Below are positions 50,948-58,571 of a stretch of 64,000 nucleotides of DNA, piece by piece (positions within the stretch are counted from its first letter, which is position 1; every line of letters starts with the position of its first letter). The notes under the pieces are model-generated. The model saw nothing but the letters and a program-made list of their open reading frames with translations. It did no database searches and had not been told where the DNA came from. The DNA is from Calothrix sp. NIES-4105 (lineage in GTDB: Bacteria > Cyanobacteriota > Cyanobacteriia > Cyanobacteriales > Nostocaceae), in assembly GCF_002368415.1 (NCBI RefSeq), contig NZ_AP018290.1, positions 8,795,717-8,859,716 of the forward strand, given 5' to 3'. The position numbers were made by a program, and so were the translations under genes.

Positions 50948-52690
50948 ATGCCTCTATCAAATTCTGTCATCCGTCGCTATACACCGCCGACTTGCACTCT
51001 TGAAGTAAGCGCGCAAAACTCTCCGTTGTCACAGTGGATGGGTAAGTCAGTCCTGAAGCAGCTTCGCTTTGAGCTTCGCTTGGATGACCCGCGACTCCCA
51101 GAAAACCAGAGGATAACAATTCGAGGCAACCGCGACCAACTTGAAGCTTTGTGTGCAGCAGTGACAGCTTATGTCCAACAGTTTTTACACACTCAACCAG
51201 ATAAATTCTGGGAAAGCTATAACAATAGCGGCGATGTTACTCAAATATTGAACGGTACTGAGGCGCCACAAGATACCCACAATAGCTCAACACGGCTTTC
51301 AACTTTAGGAAAACCTTACAACCTTAACAAGACCCAATTTTCTTCGGGTGATATACATATAGAGCCGAGTGGTTATCTATCACATAATTTATATCTTGGA
51401 AATCTTGCTTCTCCAACTTCAGGAGAATTTGTTAAATTAAGCCTTTTACAATTATTCGATTTAGCGTCTGCCCTTGACGAGTATTCAGATGATGTGTTGG
51501 CATTACCTAACCTTAATACTCGTCGTCGCACTTCTGTAATTCCAAATTGGGCGCCGATTGCAGCAGTATTTGCCTTAGCATTAGGTCTAACACCCTTTAC
51601 TATTCAGTACGCAAACCGCGCACGTCAAAATCAACAATCTCAACAAACTGCTGCGAATACTCAGATTGATACGCTTCAAACTCCATTGCCAACTGTCGTA
51701 GCTACACCTGGACTTCTACCCACACCACTCGATACCCTGCCATCAATTGCAGGCCTACCTCCAACCCCTCCAACTGGCTCAGTTAGTACACAATTACCCA
51801 TACCAACCGCAATCCCGACTTCAGGCGCCAACATAAATACGAATACGCTTCCAAATACAACTTTGCCTCCTGGGAACATTGCTACTACTATTCCTGGTTC
51901 ATCAGCAACACAACGTTCAAATTCAGGGGCGGCTTCTACATTACAGCCAGGTACAAACTTTACTTTTCCAAGCAATTTATCACCAGGAAACACTCTTGCT
52001 ATTCCTGAGCCGACAAATCCATTACCCACAACCTCAAGGGGCAAGAACCCATCGCCTTTAACATTACCAGATTCGATTGCTCTGCAACCAAATATCACCC
52101 CAACCCAAACGCGGAGCAGTTCTCAAACTAGAACGACTGCTTCCACAAGGACAAACACATCGTCCAAAAAATTACCTTCTACAACATCACCTTCTGCAAT
52201 ATTGCCTCCTACGAGTAATTTACCGCCTCTTTCAGCGTTAGAAACACCACTTAACGAACCACGTCCTGCTACACCTAACCGCACTCAAGCAGGTGGAACC
52301 ATAGATGATAGTTCGCTATTAAACCGTTTGCGTGAAGCTCGTGATAGCTCCGGACGAGTTGCTACAGCTAGTAATAGAACTACTACCACCGCTACTAACA
52401 CAATCTTTGATACACCACAAGTCGCAGAAGCACGTACTGCATTACGCGCGCGCTGGCAACCTCCACAAGGTTTAAAACAGACTTTAGAATACAGTTTATT
52501 ACTTGGTGTTGATGGTTCCATCGAACGCATCTTACCTATAGGAAAAGCCGCGCGTGATTACATCGACCGTACAGGAATGCCATTAATCGGCGAACAGTTT
52601 GTATCACCCAACCGTAACGGGCAGTCAGTTCGTATTCGTGCGGTATTCAGTCCCGACGGCAAAGTTCAAACCTTTCCTGAAAACGATTAA
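50948..52690 (+). CDS. DUF4335 domain-containing membrane protein
   Basis: 580 residues. The N-terminal 190 form the conserved domain (SVIRRYTPPTCTLEV, LRFELRLDDPRLP, VKLSLLQLFDLASALDEY). One transmembrane segment follows near 202-220 (WAPIAAVFALALGLTPF). A long Pro/Thr/Ser/Asn-rich stretch of about 250 residues is probably extracytoplasmic and disordered. The last 100 residues (ARWQPPQGLKQTLEYSLLLG, GSIERILPIGKAARDYI) are again conserved. Topology suggests a cytoplasmic N-domain linked across the membrane to a C-domain. Function is unknown; upstream DUF3038 is the likely partner. Confidence 0.85.
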   Translation: MPLSNSVIRRYTPPTCTLEVSAQNSPLSQWMGKSVLKQLRFELRLDDPRLPENQRITIRGNRDQLEALCAAVTAYVQQFLHTQPDKFWESYNNSGDVTQILNGTEAPQDTHNSSTRLSTLGKPYNLNKTQFSSGDIHIEPSGYLSHNLYLGNLASPTSGEFVKLSLLQLFDLASALDEYSDDVLALPNLNTRRRTSVIPNWAPIAAVFALALGLTPFTIQYANRARQNQQSQQTAANTQIDTLQTPLPTVVATPGLLPTPLDTLPSIAGLPPTPPTGSVSTQLPIPTAIPTSGANINTNTLPNTTLPPGNIATTIPGSSATQRSNSGAASTLQPGTNFTFPSNLSPGNTLAIPEPTNPLPTTSRGKNPSPLTLPDSIALQPNITPTQTRSSSQTRTTASTRTNTSSKKLPSTTSPSAILPPTSNLPPLSALETPLNEPRPATPNRTQAGGTIDDSSLLNRLREARDSSGRVATASNRTTTTATNTIFDTPQVAEARTALRARWQPPQGLKQTLEYSLLLGVDGSIERILPIGKAARDYIDRTGMPLIGEQFVSPNRNGQSVRIRAVFSPDGKVQTFPEND

Positions 52691-52697
52691 TATTCTC

Positions 52698-52726
52698 ATA
52701 AATGTGAACCATTGGTTCACATTTAT
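52698..52726. terminator. Bidirectional hairpin terminator
   Basis: Perfect 14-bp arms ATAAATGTGAACCA and TGGTTCACATTTAT separated by a single T, between the convergent DUF4335 and ferredoxin genes. AT-rich flanks permit termination in either direction. Confidence 0.65.
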
Positions 52727-52802
52727 GTAGGCTGGGCACTGTCCACCATACAAAAGAGGGGCTGCTACCACAACCCCCCTATACATAGATTTAAGTTATT
52801 GT

Positions 52803-53267
52803 TTAATAACGTGATTTTTTGGTGTTTTTCAATTTTGCCTTTCTACGGCGCCGCTCGGAAGCTGCGACAGCTTCTTCAACAGGATACCCAGCTAAAGGAA
52901 TGACTTGATACTTACGCTCGTCTTCTAACTTTCTAAGTTCGGTGTAATCAACCCAGTGAATGCAGTCAACGGGACAGGTGTCAATTGCTTCTTGAATAAC
53001 TTCCTCTGAATCTGCATCTTGACGAACGACGCGCGAACGCCCATAATCAGGTTCAATATAGAAAGTGTTACGAGCAACATGCGCGCAATGCTTACAGCCA
53101 ATACAGGTAATTTCATCAACATAAACACCCTTTTGACGCAGCATACCTCCTAACTCCGGCTCAAAACCAGAACGTTCGGGTTGCGAGCGCAAAAAACCAC
53201 CCAGTTCCGGCTCAAAACCAGACCGTCCGTCTTCACTGTCAGTAGGTGACGGCATAAAATCAACCAT
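52803..53267 (-). CDS. Single-cluster ferredoxin of the Ycf35-linked type
   Basis: A 154-residue iron-sulfur protein. CIGCKHCAHVA gives three cysteines (CxxCxxC) and DTCPVDCIHW provides the fourth, so one [4Fe-4S] cluster is expected. The N-terminal extension contains a 17-residue tandem duplication around FEPELGG. The C-terminal tail is basic (SERRRRKAKLKNTKKSRY). Its ATG overlaps the stop of the ycf35 gene (TAATG at 53265-53269), so it is translationally coupled. It is last of a DUF2997-ycf35-ferredoxin operon conserved in cyanobacteria; electron donor or assembly role is not known. Confidence 0.9.
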   Translation of the reverse strand: MVDFMPSPTDSEDGRSGFEPELGGFLRSQPERSGFEPELGGMLRQKGVYVDEITCIGCKHCAHVARNTFYIEPDYGRSRVVRQDADSEEVIQEAIDTCPVDCIHWVDYTELRKLEDERKYQVIPLAGYPVEEAVAASERRRRKAKLKNTKKSRY

Positions 53268-53653
53268 TACGCACTCCAGCGTTGTACTACTAAACGGATA
53301 GAACCATCTTCATTTTTTTGCTGTTCCGCAATTTGGAAACCAGCGCGCGCGGTTTCTTTCATCACTGTTTGGAATGCATAACGCTGGGTTACTTTACGTA
53401 AAAAACCTTCAACTGACAAATTTTGTTGCCAATATTGTAAATCAGCGACTAACTCATACTCGTTGCCATTCCATTTAAAACCTATATCGTAGCCGTTATC
53501 TTGCTCGATAGTAATTTCTGCATCGTGAGTTTGCCCACGGTAACCACGCACTTGACGTGGCCCCTGCTTCCAATCAATATTCAATTCTGTGAGCGCTTCC
53601 TTCAATGATTCAACGTTACGGATTTGAGTTTTAATTTGGCTAAAGTGTGACAT
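53267..53653 (-). CDS. ycf35: Ycf35 / DUF1257 family protein
   Basis: A 128-residue protein with the family start MSHFSQIKTQIRN and the core GYRGQTHDAEITIEQ, YDIGFKWNGNEYELVADL. Ycf35 is also chloroplast-encoded in red and other algae. The function is unknown, but adjacency to a ferredoxin suggests a redox or protein-modification partnership. It begins 38 bp after the DUF2997 stop, and its stop overlaps the ferredoxin start. Confidence 0.93.
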   Translation of the reverse strand: MSHFSQIKTQIRNVESLKEALTELNIDWKQGPRQVRGYRGQTHDAEITIEQDNGYDIGFKWNGNEYELVADLQYWQQNLSVEGFLRKVTQRYAFQTVMKETARAGFQIAEQQKNEDGSIRLVVQRWSA

Positions 53654-53691
53654 GATGTTTGTGAGATAACGAAACTAAACGGTTTGACAAC

Positions 53692-53904
53692 TTACCAATC
53701 GCTGAAACTGGTTTGTGTATTTACCACATCAGATTGTTGAACAAGCTGCTGGGCAAAAAACTCTGAGGTTGGTTCATGATGCAGTACTAGTCCTAGCTGT
53801 GCTTCAATTGCGGCTGTAACTTCAGCGCACGAAGCACCTGTTATGCCAGTAACTTTTTCTAGTACCCGACCATCTGGATAAATAATGAACTCTAATGTTT
53901 CCAT
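53692..53904 (-). CDS. DUF2997 family protein
   Basis: A 70-residue protein beginning METLEFIIYPDGRVLEKVTG, followed by CAEVTAAIEAQLG and an acidic/aromatic C-terminus. It matches the small DUF2997 family, whose members are found next to ycf35 in cyanobacteria. First gene of the operon. A single conserved cysteine (GASCAEVT) is present. Function unknown. Confidence 0.88.
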   Translation of the reverse strand: METLEFIIYPDGRVLEKVTGITGASCAEVTAAIEAQLGLVLHHEPTSEFFAQQLVQQSDVVNTQTSFSDW

Positions 53905-54407
53905 AATCTATTGCCAACGAATCCAACCAGTTTTCAGTACCTTAGTACTGTATTGTGTGAACAGAGGCTATAAAATATAGCCTTTGGAACATACCCCTAG
54001 TTACAAACTTGTCATTTGTTAACTAATGTTCCATCTCTCAAAATATATATCTCAGAAAATTTACAAAACTTATTAAGTTTATTAGTCAGCACGTTCACTA
54101 TATGTAAGTTTCCCTTAACCTATGGGATTAGTCAAGCTTCAAAAGGTATAAGTATGTTTAAGTATAAAAAAGTTAAAACATAGATATTATAAGCGTTCAG
54201 ATGCTGGTTTACTCATCAACCTATACAAAAATTATTGCGAAACTTTATTATTATTAATGATTGAACTCGATGTGAGTACGTATTATATATTCCTGTGGCG
54301 CCACGTTCGGAGCATCAAGTGTACTCAGAAACATAACGAAAAATCTACAATCTAAAATCCCCAATCGAAAATGTTGTAAGCTTTGATCCAATTGGTGAAT
54401 ATTGATT
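53905..54407. other. Divergent intergenic region
   Basis: A 503-bp AT-rich gap between divergent DUF2997 and saccharopine-dehydrogenase-like genes. It contains one GGCGCC site near 54298 but no repeat array, RNA or open frame that I can support. Confidence 0.5.
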
Positions 54408-55424
54408 ATGACTGCAAAGCAAGTAACAGATTCTAACTTACCAGTAGCGCGCGTCGGAGTACTGGGTTTTGGTGGACTAGGGCAAGCTGCTGCAAAAGTA
54501 CTGGCGCCTAAACGGGAAATGATACTAGTAGCAGCAGCAGATAAACATGGTTATGTTTATCGTGCAGACGGTTTAAATGCTTCAGAATGTATTAGTGCCT
54601 ATCAGTGTCTTGGTTCAGTCGGATATTTAGAGCCATTTGGGAAATTAACTACCGAAAGCGTTGAGGAATTAATCAGTCTAAGCTCCTCAGTCGATGGTTA
54701 TTTTTTGGCACTACCCAATTTGCCCAATGATTTTATACCAACTGTAGCCAAGCAGTTCATTAAGTTAGGTTGGCGCGGAGTGCTTGTTGATGCTATCAAG
54801 CGTACAAGTGCTGTTGAACAACTTTTAGAAATGCGTGCTGAACTTACAGAAGCTGGCATTACTTATATGACCGGGTGTGGCGCCACACCAGGGTTGTTAA
54901 CTGCAGCAGCATCACTCGCCGCGCAAAGCTATGCTGATATTCATAAAGTCGAAATTACTTTTGGTGTAGGTATTGCCAACTGGGAAGCATACCGCGCGAC
55001 CATTCGTGAAGATATTGGTCATATGCCAGGTTACAGCGTAGAGACAGCCAGGGCAATGACCGATGCTGAAGTTGAAGCATTATTAGACAAAACCAACGGC
55101 ATTCTCAAATTAGAAAATATGGAACATGCCGATGACATAATGCTCGAACTTGCAGGAATTTGCGCGCGTAACCGCGTTACTGTCGGTGGTATCGTCGATA
55201 CTCGTAACCCCAAAAAGCCTCTTAGTACTAATGTAAAGGTTACAGGTAGAACGTTTGAAGGAAAGATTTCTACTCATACTTTTACATTAGGTGATGAAAC
55301 GAGTATGGCTGCTAACGTTTGTGGACCCGCTTTTGGTTACTTAAAAGCTGGTATGCAATTACATAAGCGCGGCATTCACGGTATATTTACTGCCGCAGAA
55401 ATAATGCCACACTTTGTTCGATAA
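54408..55424 (+). CDS. Saccharopine dehydrogenase-like oxidoreductase
   Basis: About 338 residues from the ATG at 54408 (TTG two codons earlier). A Rossmann nucleotide-binding loop lies at [38 protein letters not shown] and [20 protein letters not shown] are characteristic of a cyanobacterial saccharopine-dehydrogenase-like group. The C-terminal half contains [18 protein letters not shown]. The substrate is not known; relatives include homospermidine and saccharopine enzymes. No neighbour hints at the pathway. Confidence 0.82.
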   Translation: MTAKQVTDSNLPVARVGVLGFGGLGQAAAKVLAPKREMILVAAADKHGYVYRADGLNASECISAYQCLGSVGYLEPFGKLTTESVEELISLSSSVDGYFLALPNLPNDFIPTVAKQFIKLGWRGVLVDAIKRTSAVEQLLEMRAELTEAGITYMTGCGATPGLLTAAASLAAQSYADIHKVEITFGVGIANWEAYRATIREDIGHMPGYSVETARAMTDAEVEALLDKTNGILKLENMEHADDIMLELAGICARNRVTVGGIVDTRNPKKPLSTNVKVTGRTFEGKISTHTFTLGDETSMAANVCGPAFGYLKAGMQLHKRGIHGIFTAAEIMPHFVR

Positions 55425-55450
55425 TTTGTATGGTGGCTTAAGCCACCTTA

Positions 55451-55990
55451 CTAAGACAAACTTTCAACTGTGTTTTCATCAAGCGAGACTTCAGGCATTT
55501 GTACTACAAAGGGTAATTCAGCTCCCACAAGTCCACGTTTGATGCGTTCGGGTGTTTCAGCAAATACAACAAACAATGGGTATTTAGTATTTGTACCCTC
55601 GCTTAAAATATGGCTGTGACGTTCGGGCATTAGCCACTCGTAATATGAATCAAGTAGAACTTGGGTTTGGCGCCAGCGCATTAATAAATCCGAAAAATCC
55701 TCCCCTGGACGGTGGATAAATATAAAAATCTCGGCACCTGTTTTAATTTTCCATTCTGGGTCACACATTAAAATTGCTACATCGCATGGTAACGTTGTTG
55801 CCTCTGCTGTTGAACCCGCTTTACGAATGCGAATTATTGGTAAAGGTATAGTAATTACACTTTCAGAGGGGCGCCTTAAACTTGGTACCATTTCTAAGTA
55901 AGGACGGTACTGCTTGAATAATTCTATGGCGCCGACATGATGGCTGTATTCTGCCAAACACGCTTCATAATCAGATTTTTGTACTGGCAT
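55451..55990 (-). CDS. Unknown protein at the end of the pil operon
   Basis: A 179-residue soluble protein that I do not recognise. Notable stretches are VITIPLPIIRIRKAGSTAEA, EIFIFIHRPGEDFSDLLMRW and YPLFVVFAETPERIKRGLVG. It begins 18 bp after the pilC stop on the same strand and is therefore likely co-transcribed with pilB-pilT-pilC. There is no signal peptide, membrane segment or cysteine-rich motif. A role in pilus function or light-directed motility is a guess from position. Confidence 0.7.
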   Translation of the reverse strand: MPVQKSDYEACLAEYSHHVGAIELFKQYRPYLEMVPSLRRPSESVITIPLPIIRIRKAGSTAEATTLPCDVAILMCDPEWKIKTGAEIFIFIHRPGEDFSDLLMRWRQTQVLLDSYYEWLMPERHSHILSEGTNTKYPLFVVFAETPERIKRGLVGAELPFVVQMPEVSLDENTVESLS

Positions 55991-56008
55991 AAATCCTTAC
56001 TTTCGTTT

Positions 56009-57229
56009 TTATCCCAATTTTTCAAATACGGCGAACATAGGTAAGTACATTGATAATAGAATCGTACCGACCATTCCCCCAAGAACTACAATCATAATTG
56101 GTTCCAAAATACTTGTTAAAGCTTTTACAGCTTGTTCAACTTCGTCCTCATAAAAGTCAGCGACTTTCATTAACATCGCGTCAATTTCTCCTGTTTCCTC
56201 ACCAATACTAATCATCTGAATTGCCATTGGTGGAAAAACTTTTTCTTTTTGTAATGCCATACTAATCATTCCACCTTGTTGCACTTCGATTTTTGCAGCA
56301 TCGATAGCGTTAGAAATAACCTGATTTCCTGCTGTATCACGTACAATTTCTAAAGAAGTAAGAATTGGAACACCTGAACGAGTCAAAGAACCAAAAGTAC
56401 GGCTAAATTTAGCAACCGCTGATTTTTGAATCAAGTCTCCAAATAAAGGCACTTTTAAAGAAAGACGGTCAATAGTTTGTCTACCAACAGGTGTTTTATA
56501 GTATTGTTGATAAGCAATCCATAAACCAATGACAGCGGCAATTACTACCACTAGTCGCCAACTTCGCAAAATTTCACTAACATCAAGCATGAATTGTGTT
56601 AAAGGGGGCAATGTAGTACCCAAATCTTTGAAGATATTAGCAAAAATTGGAATTAGAAAAACAGTCATCCCGATAAAAATTGCAACTGCTAAAAAACCAA
56701 CTACAACCGGATATGATAGTGCGGCTTTAATTTGGTTCTGTAAGCGTGCAACGTCTTCTAATAATTTAGCTAATCGGTTGAGTACTTCATCTAATACACC
56801 TCCAACCTCACCAGCTTGTATCATACTCACATATAATCCATCAAAGCACTGAGGATGTTTCCGCATTGCATCAGATAAATTAAGCCCATTTTGAACATCA
56901 GAACTAATATCTAAAAGTGCTTGTTTAAGTTTAGGATTTGTACATTGTTCACCGAGTACACCTAAACTTCTAACTATAGCTACACCTGCATTCACTAGTG
57001 CCGCAAATTGACGTGAAAAAACAGCTTTGTCTTTGACAGAAACTGAAGCAAAGCGTGTCTGAAAATCAAGTGCATTCTTCAGATCAAAGCCTTGTGCTTT
57101 TTTAAGGTCTTGAACTACAAAACCTTGCTGGCGTAGACTTATACGAGCTTCTTTTATAGATTCTGCAGTAATTTTTTCAGTCCGAGCTTTTCCTTGAGAG
57201 TCTCTAACGCGCGCTACAAAACTTGGCAT
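56009..57229 (-). CDS. pilC: Type IV pilus inner-membrane protein PilC
   Basis: A 406-residue inner-membrane platform protein of the GspF family. An N-terminal RDSQGKARTEKITAES segment is followed by two GspF repeats, each with FSRQFAALVNAGV- or FSRTFGSLTRSGV-type starts. There are three transmembrane helices (about 170-195, 215-240 and 375-400). The motif GEETGEIDAMLMKVADFYEDE is conserved. PilC couples the PilB/PilT motors to pilin assembly. It is the third gene of pilB-pilT-pilC. Confidence 0.95.
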   Translation of the reverse strand: MPSFVARVRDSQGKARTEKITAESIKEARISLRQQGFVVQDLKKAQGFDLKNALDFQTRFASVSVKDKAVFSRQFAALVNAGVAIVRSLGVLGEQCTNPKLKQALLDISSDVQNGLNLSDAMRKHPQCFDGLYVSMIQAGEVGGVLDEVLNRLAKLLEDVARLQNQIKAALSYPVVVGFLAVAIFIGMTVFLIPIFANIFKDLGTTLPPLTQFMLDVSEILRSWRLVVVIAAVIGLWIAYQQYYKTPVGRQTIDRLSLKVPLFGDLIQKSAVAKFSRTFGSLTRSGVPILTSLEIVRDTAGNQVISNAIDAAKIEVQQGGMISMALQKEKVFPPMAIQMISIGEETGEIDAMLMKVADFYEDEVEQAVKALTSILEPIMIVVLGGMVGTILLSMYLPMFAVFEKLG

Positions 57230-57250
57230 ATTTTAAAAAGTTATGAGTAG

Positions 57251-57309
57251 GGTGCGTGACGCTATAAACAATTCTTATCGAAGCTAGTTATTTGGTGGCG
57301 TCACGCACC
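57251..57309. repeat. Inverted repeat, GGTGCGTGACGC family
   Basis: Perfect 12-bp arms GGTGCGTGACGC (57251-57262) and complement (57298-57309) around an AT-rich 35-bp spacer, in the pilT-pilC gap. Same family as 1646-1705. Confidence 0.8.
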
Positions 57310-57313
57310 GGCG

Positions 57314-57368
57314 CGAGTTATGAGTTATGAATTTTAACTCCTAACTCGTAACTCCTAACTCCTAACTA
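57314..57368. repeat. Heptamer array between pilT and pilC
   Basis: GAGTTAT units followed by TAACTCC/TAACTCG units in the opposite orientation, directly beside the GGTGCGTGACGC element. Confidence 0.85.
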
Positions 57369-57373
57369 TTTGT

Positions 57374-58492
57374 TTAGTGTGCTTTTGCAGCTACTTTGGC
57401 GCCTGATTGTGGAGGAGCGCCACCGATTAAACGTTGGACTTCATCGGGTTTAGATGTTTTAGACATTGCTGCTTCAAAGGAAATTGTTCCTTGCTTATAA
57501 AGGTTCGCTAAAACTGTTTCTAATGTTTGCATACCTAATTTACCACCAGTTTGAATTGCTGAGTAAATTTGTGATGTTTTACCTTCACGAATTAAGTTAG
57601 AAATAGCTGGTGTAATTACCATGATTTCTTGTGCCATTACCCGACCATATTCACCAGGTTTGGGATTTTTCTTGGGCACTAGAGTTTGACTGAATACTGC
57701 TACTAACGAGTTAGATAGTTGTACACGAACTTGTGTTTGTCTTTCATGTGGAAAAACGTCGATAATCCGGTCAACTGTTTGCGCTGCTGAACTTGTATGT
57801 AGCGTTCCAAATACTAAGTGACCTGTTTCAGCGGCAGAAATCGCGAGCGAAATTGTTTCTAAGTCCCGCATTTCACCCACTAGAATAATATCTGGGTCTT
57901 CGCGTAAAGCAGCTTTTAGAGCGTTTGCAAAACTCTTTGTGTCTTCACCTAATTGACGCTGGTGGACTAAACTTTTGATTGGTTCATAAACGAATTCAAT
58001 CGGGTCTTCTACTGTTAATATATGCTCCGCGCGCGTGCGGTTAATTAAATCAATCATTGCCGCAAGCGTTGTAGTTTTACCTGAACCTGTAGGACCTGTC
58101 ACCAAAATTAATCCTCTTGGTTTCTCTGACATTTCCCGCACTACATCTGGTAAACCTAATTTTTCAAAGTTAGGAATTTTAGAACTCAACGCGCGTAAAC
58201 AAGCTGCATAGGCGCCACGGTCTTTATAAACGTTAACACGGAAGCGCGCTAACCCTTTCACACCATAAGAACAATCTAACTCCCAAGTTTGTTCTAATGT
58301 TTTACGCTGAGTGTTATTGAGCATACTAAAAATTAGTCGCTGACAAACATCAACTGACATAACACCATATTTTTCTTGAGGTGTGAGTTTTCCACTGACA
58401 CGGAAATAAGGAGGAAGTCCTGCAGATAAGTGTAAATCTGAACCTCCTTGCTCAATCATGTCTTCCATCAAGTCTTCAATCATGAAATCCAT
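57374..58492 (-). CDS. pilT: Twitching-motility ATPase PilT
   Basis: A 372-residue hexameric ATPase powering pilus retraction. GLILVTGPTGSGKTTTLAAM is the Walker A, PDIILVGEMRDLETISLAIS the Walker B region, and TGHLVFGTLHTSSAAQTVDRI the His box. The conserved AIRNLIREGK-type motif appears as ISNLIREGKTSQIYSAIQ. Second gene of the operon, 80 bp after pilB across a CA-rich microsatellite. Confidence 0.96.
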   Translation of the reverse strand: MDFMIEDLMEDMIEQGGSDLHLSAGLPPYFRVSGKLTPQEKYGVMSVDVCQRLIFSMLNNTQRKTLEQTWELDCSYGVKGLARFRVNVYKDRGAYAACLRALSSKIPNFEKLGLPDVVREMSEKPRGLILVTGPTGSGKTTTLAAMIDLINRTRAEHILTVEDPIEFVYEPIKSLVHQRQLGEDTKSFANALKAALREDPDIILVGEMRDLETISLAISAAETGHLVFGTLHTSSAAQTVDRIIDVFPHERQTQVRVQLSNSLVAVFSQTLVPKKNPKPGEYGRVMAQEIMVITPAISNLIREGKTSQIYSAIQTGGKLGMQTLETVLANLYKQGTISFEAAMSKTSKPDEVQRLIGGAPPQSGAKVAAKAH

Positions 58493-58530
58493 TGTTTTTC
58501 TCCTTTTTTAAGGACTGAAGTCCTTGTAAC

Positions 58531-58571
58531 GTTTGTGTTTGTGTGTTTGTGTGTGTCTGTGTGTGTGTGGG
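58531..58571. repeat. CA/TG microsatellite between pilB and pilT
   Basis: On the plus strand an irregular run of GTGTTTGTGTG and GTGTGTGTGTGG units. Abuts the pilB stop. Prone to slippage, but outside the coding frames. Confidence 0.8.
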
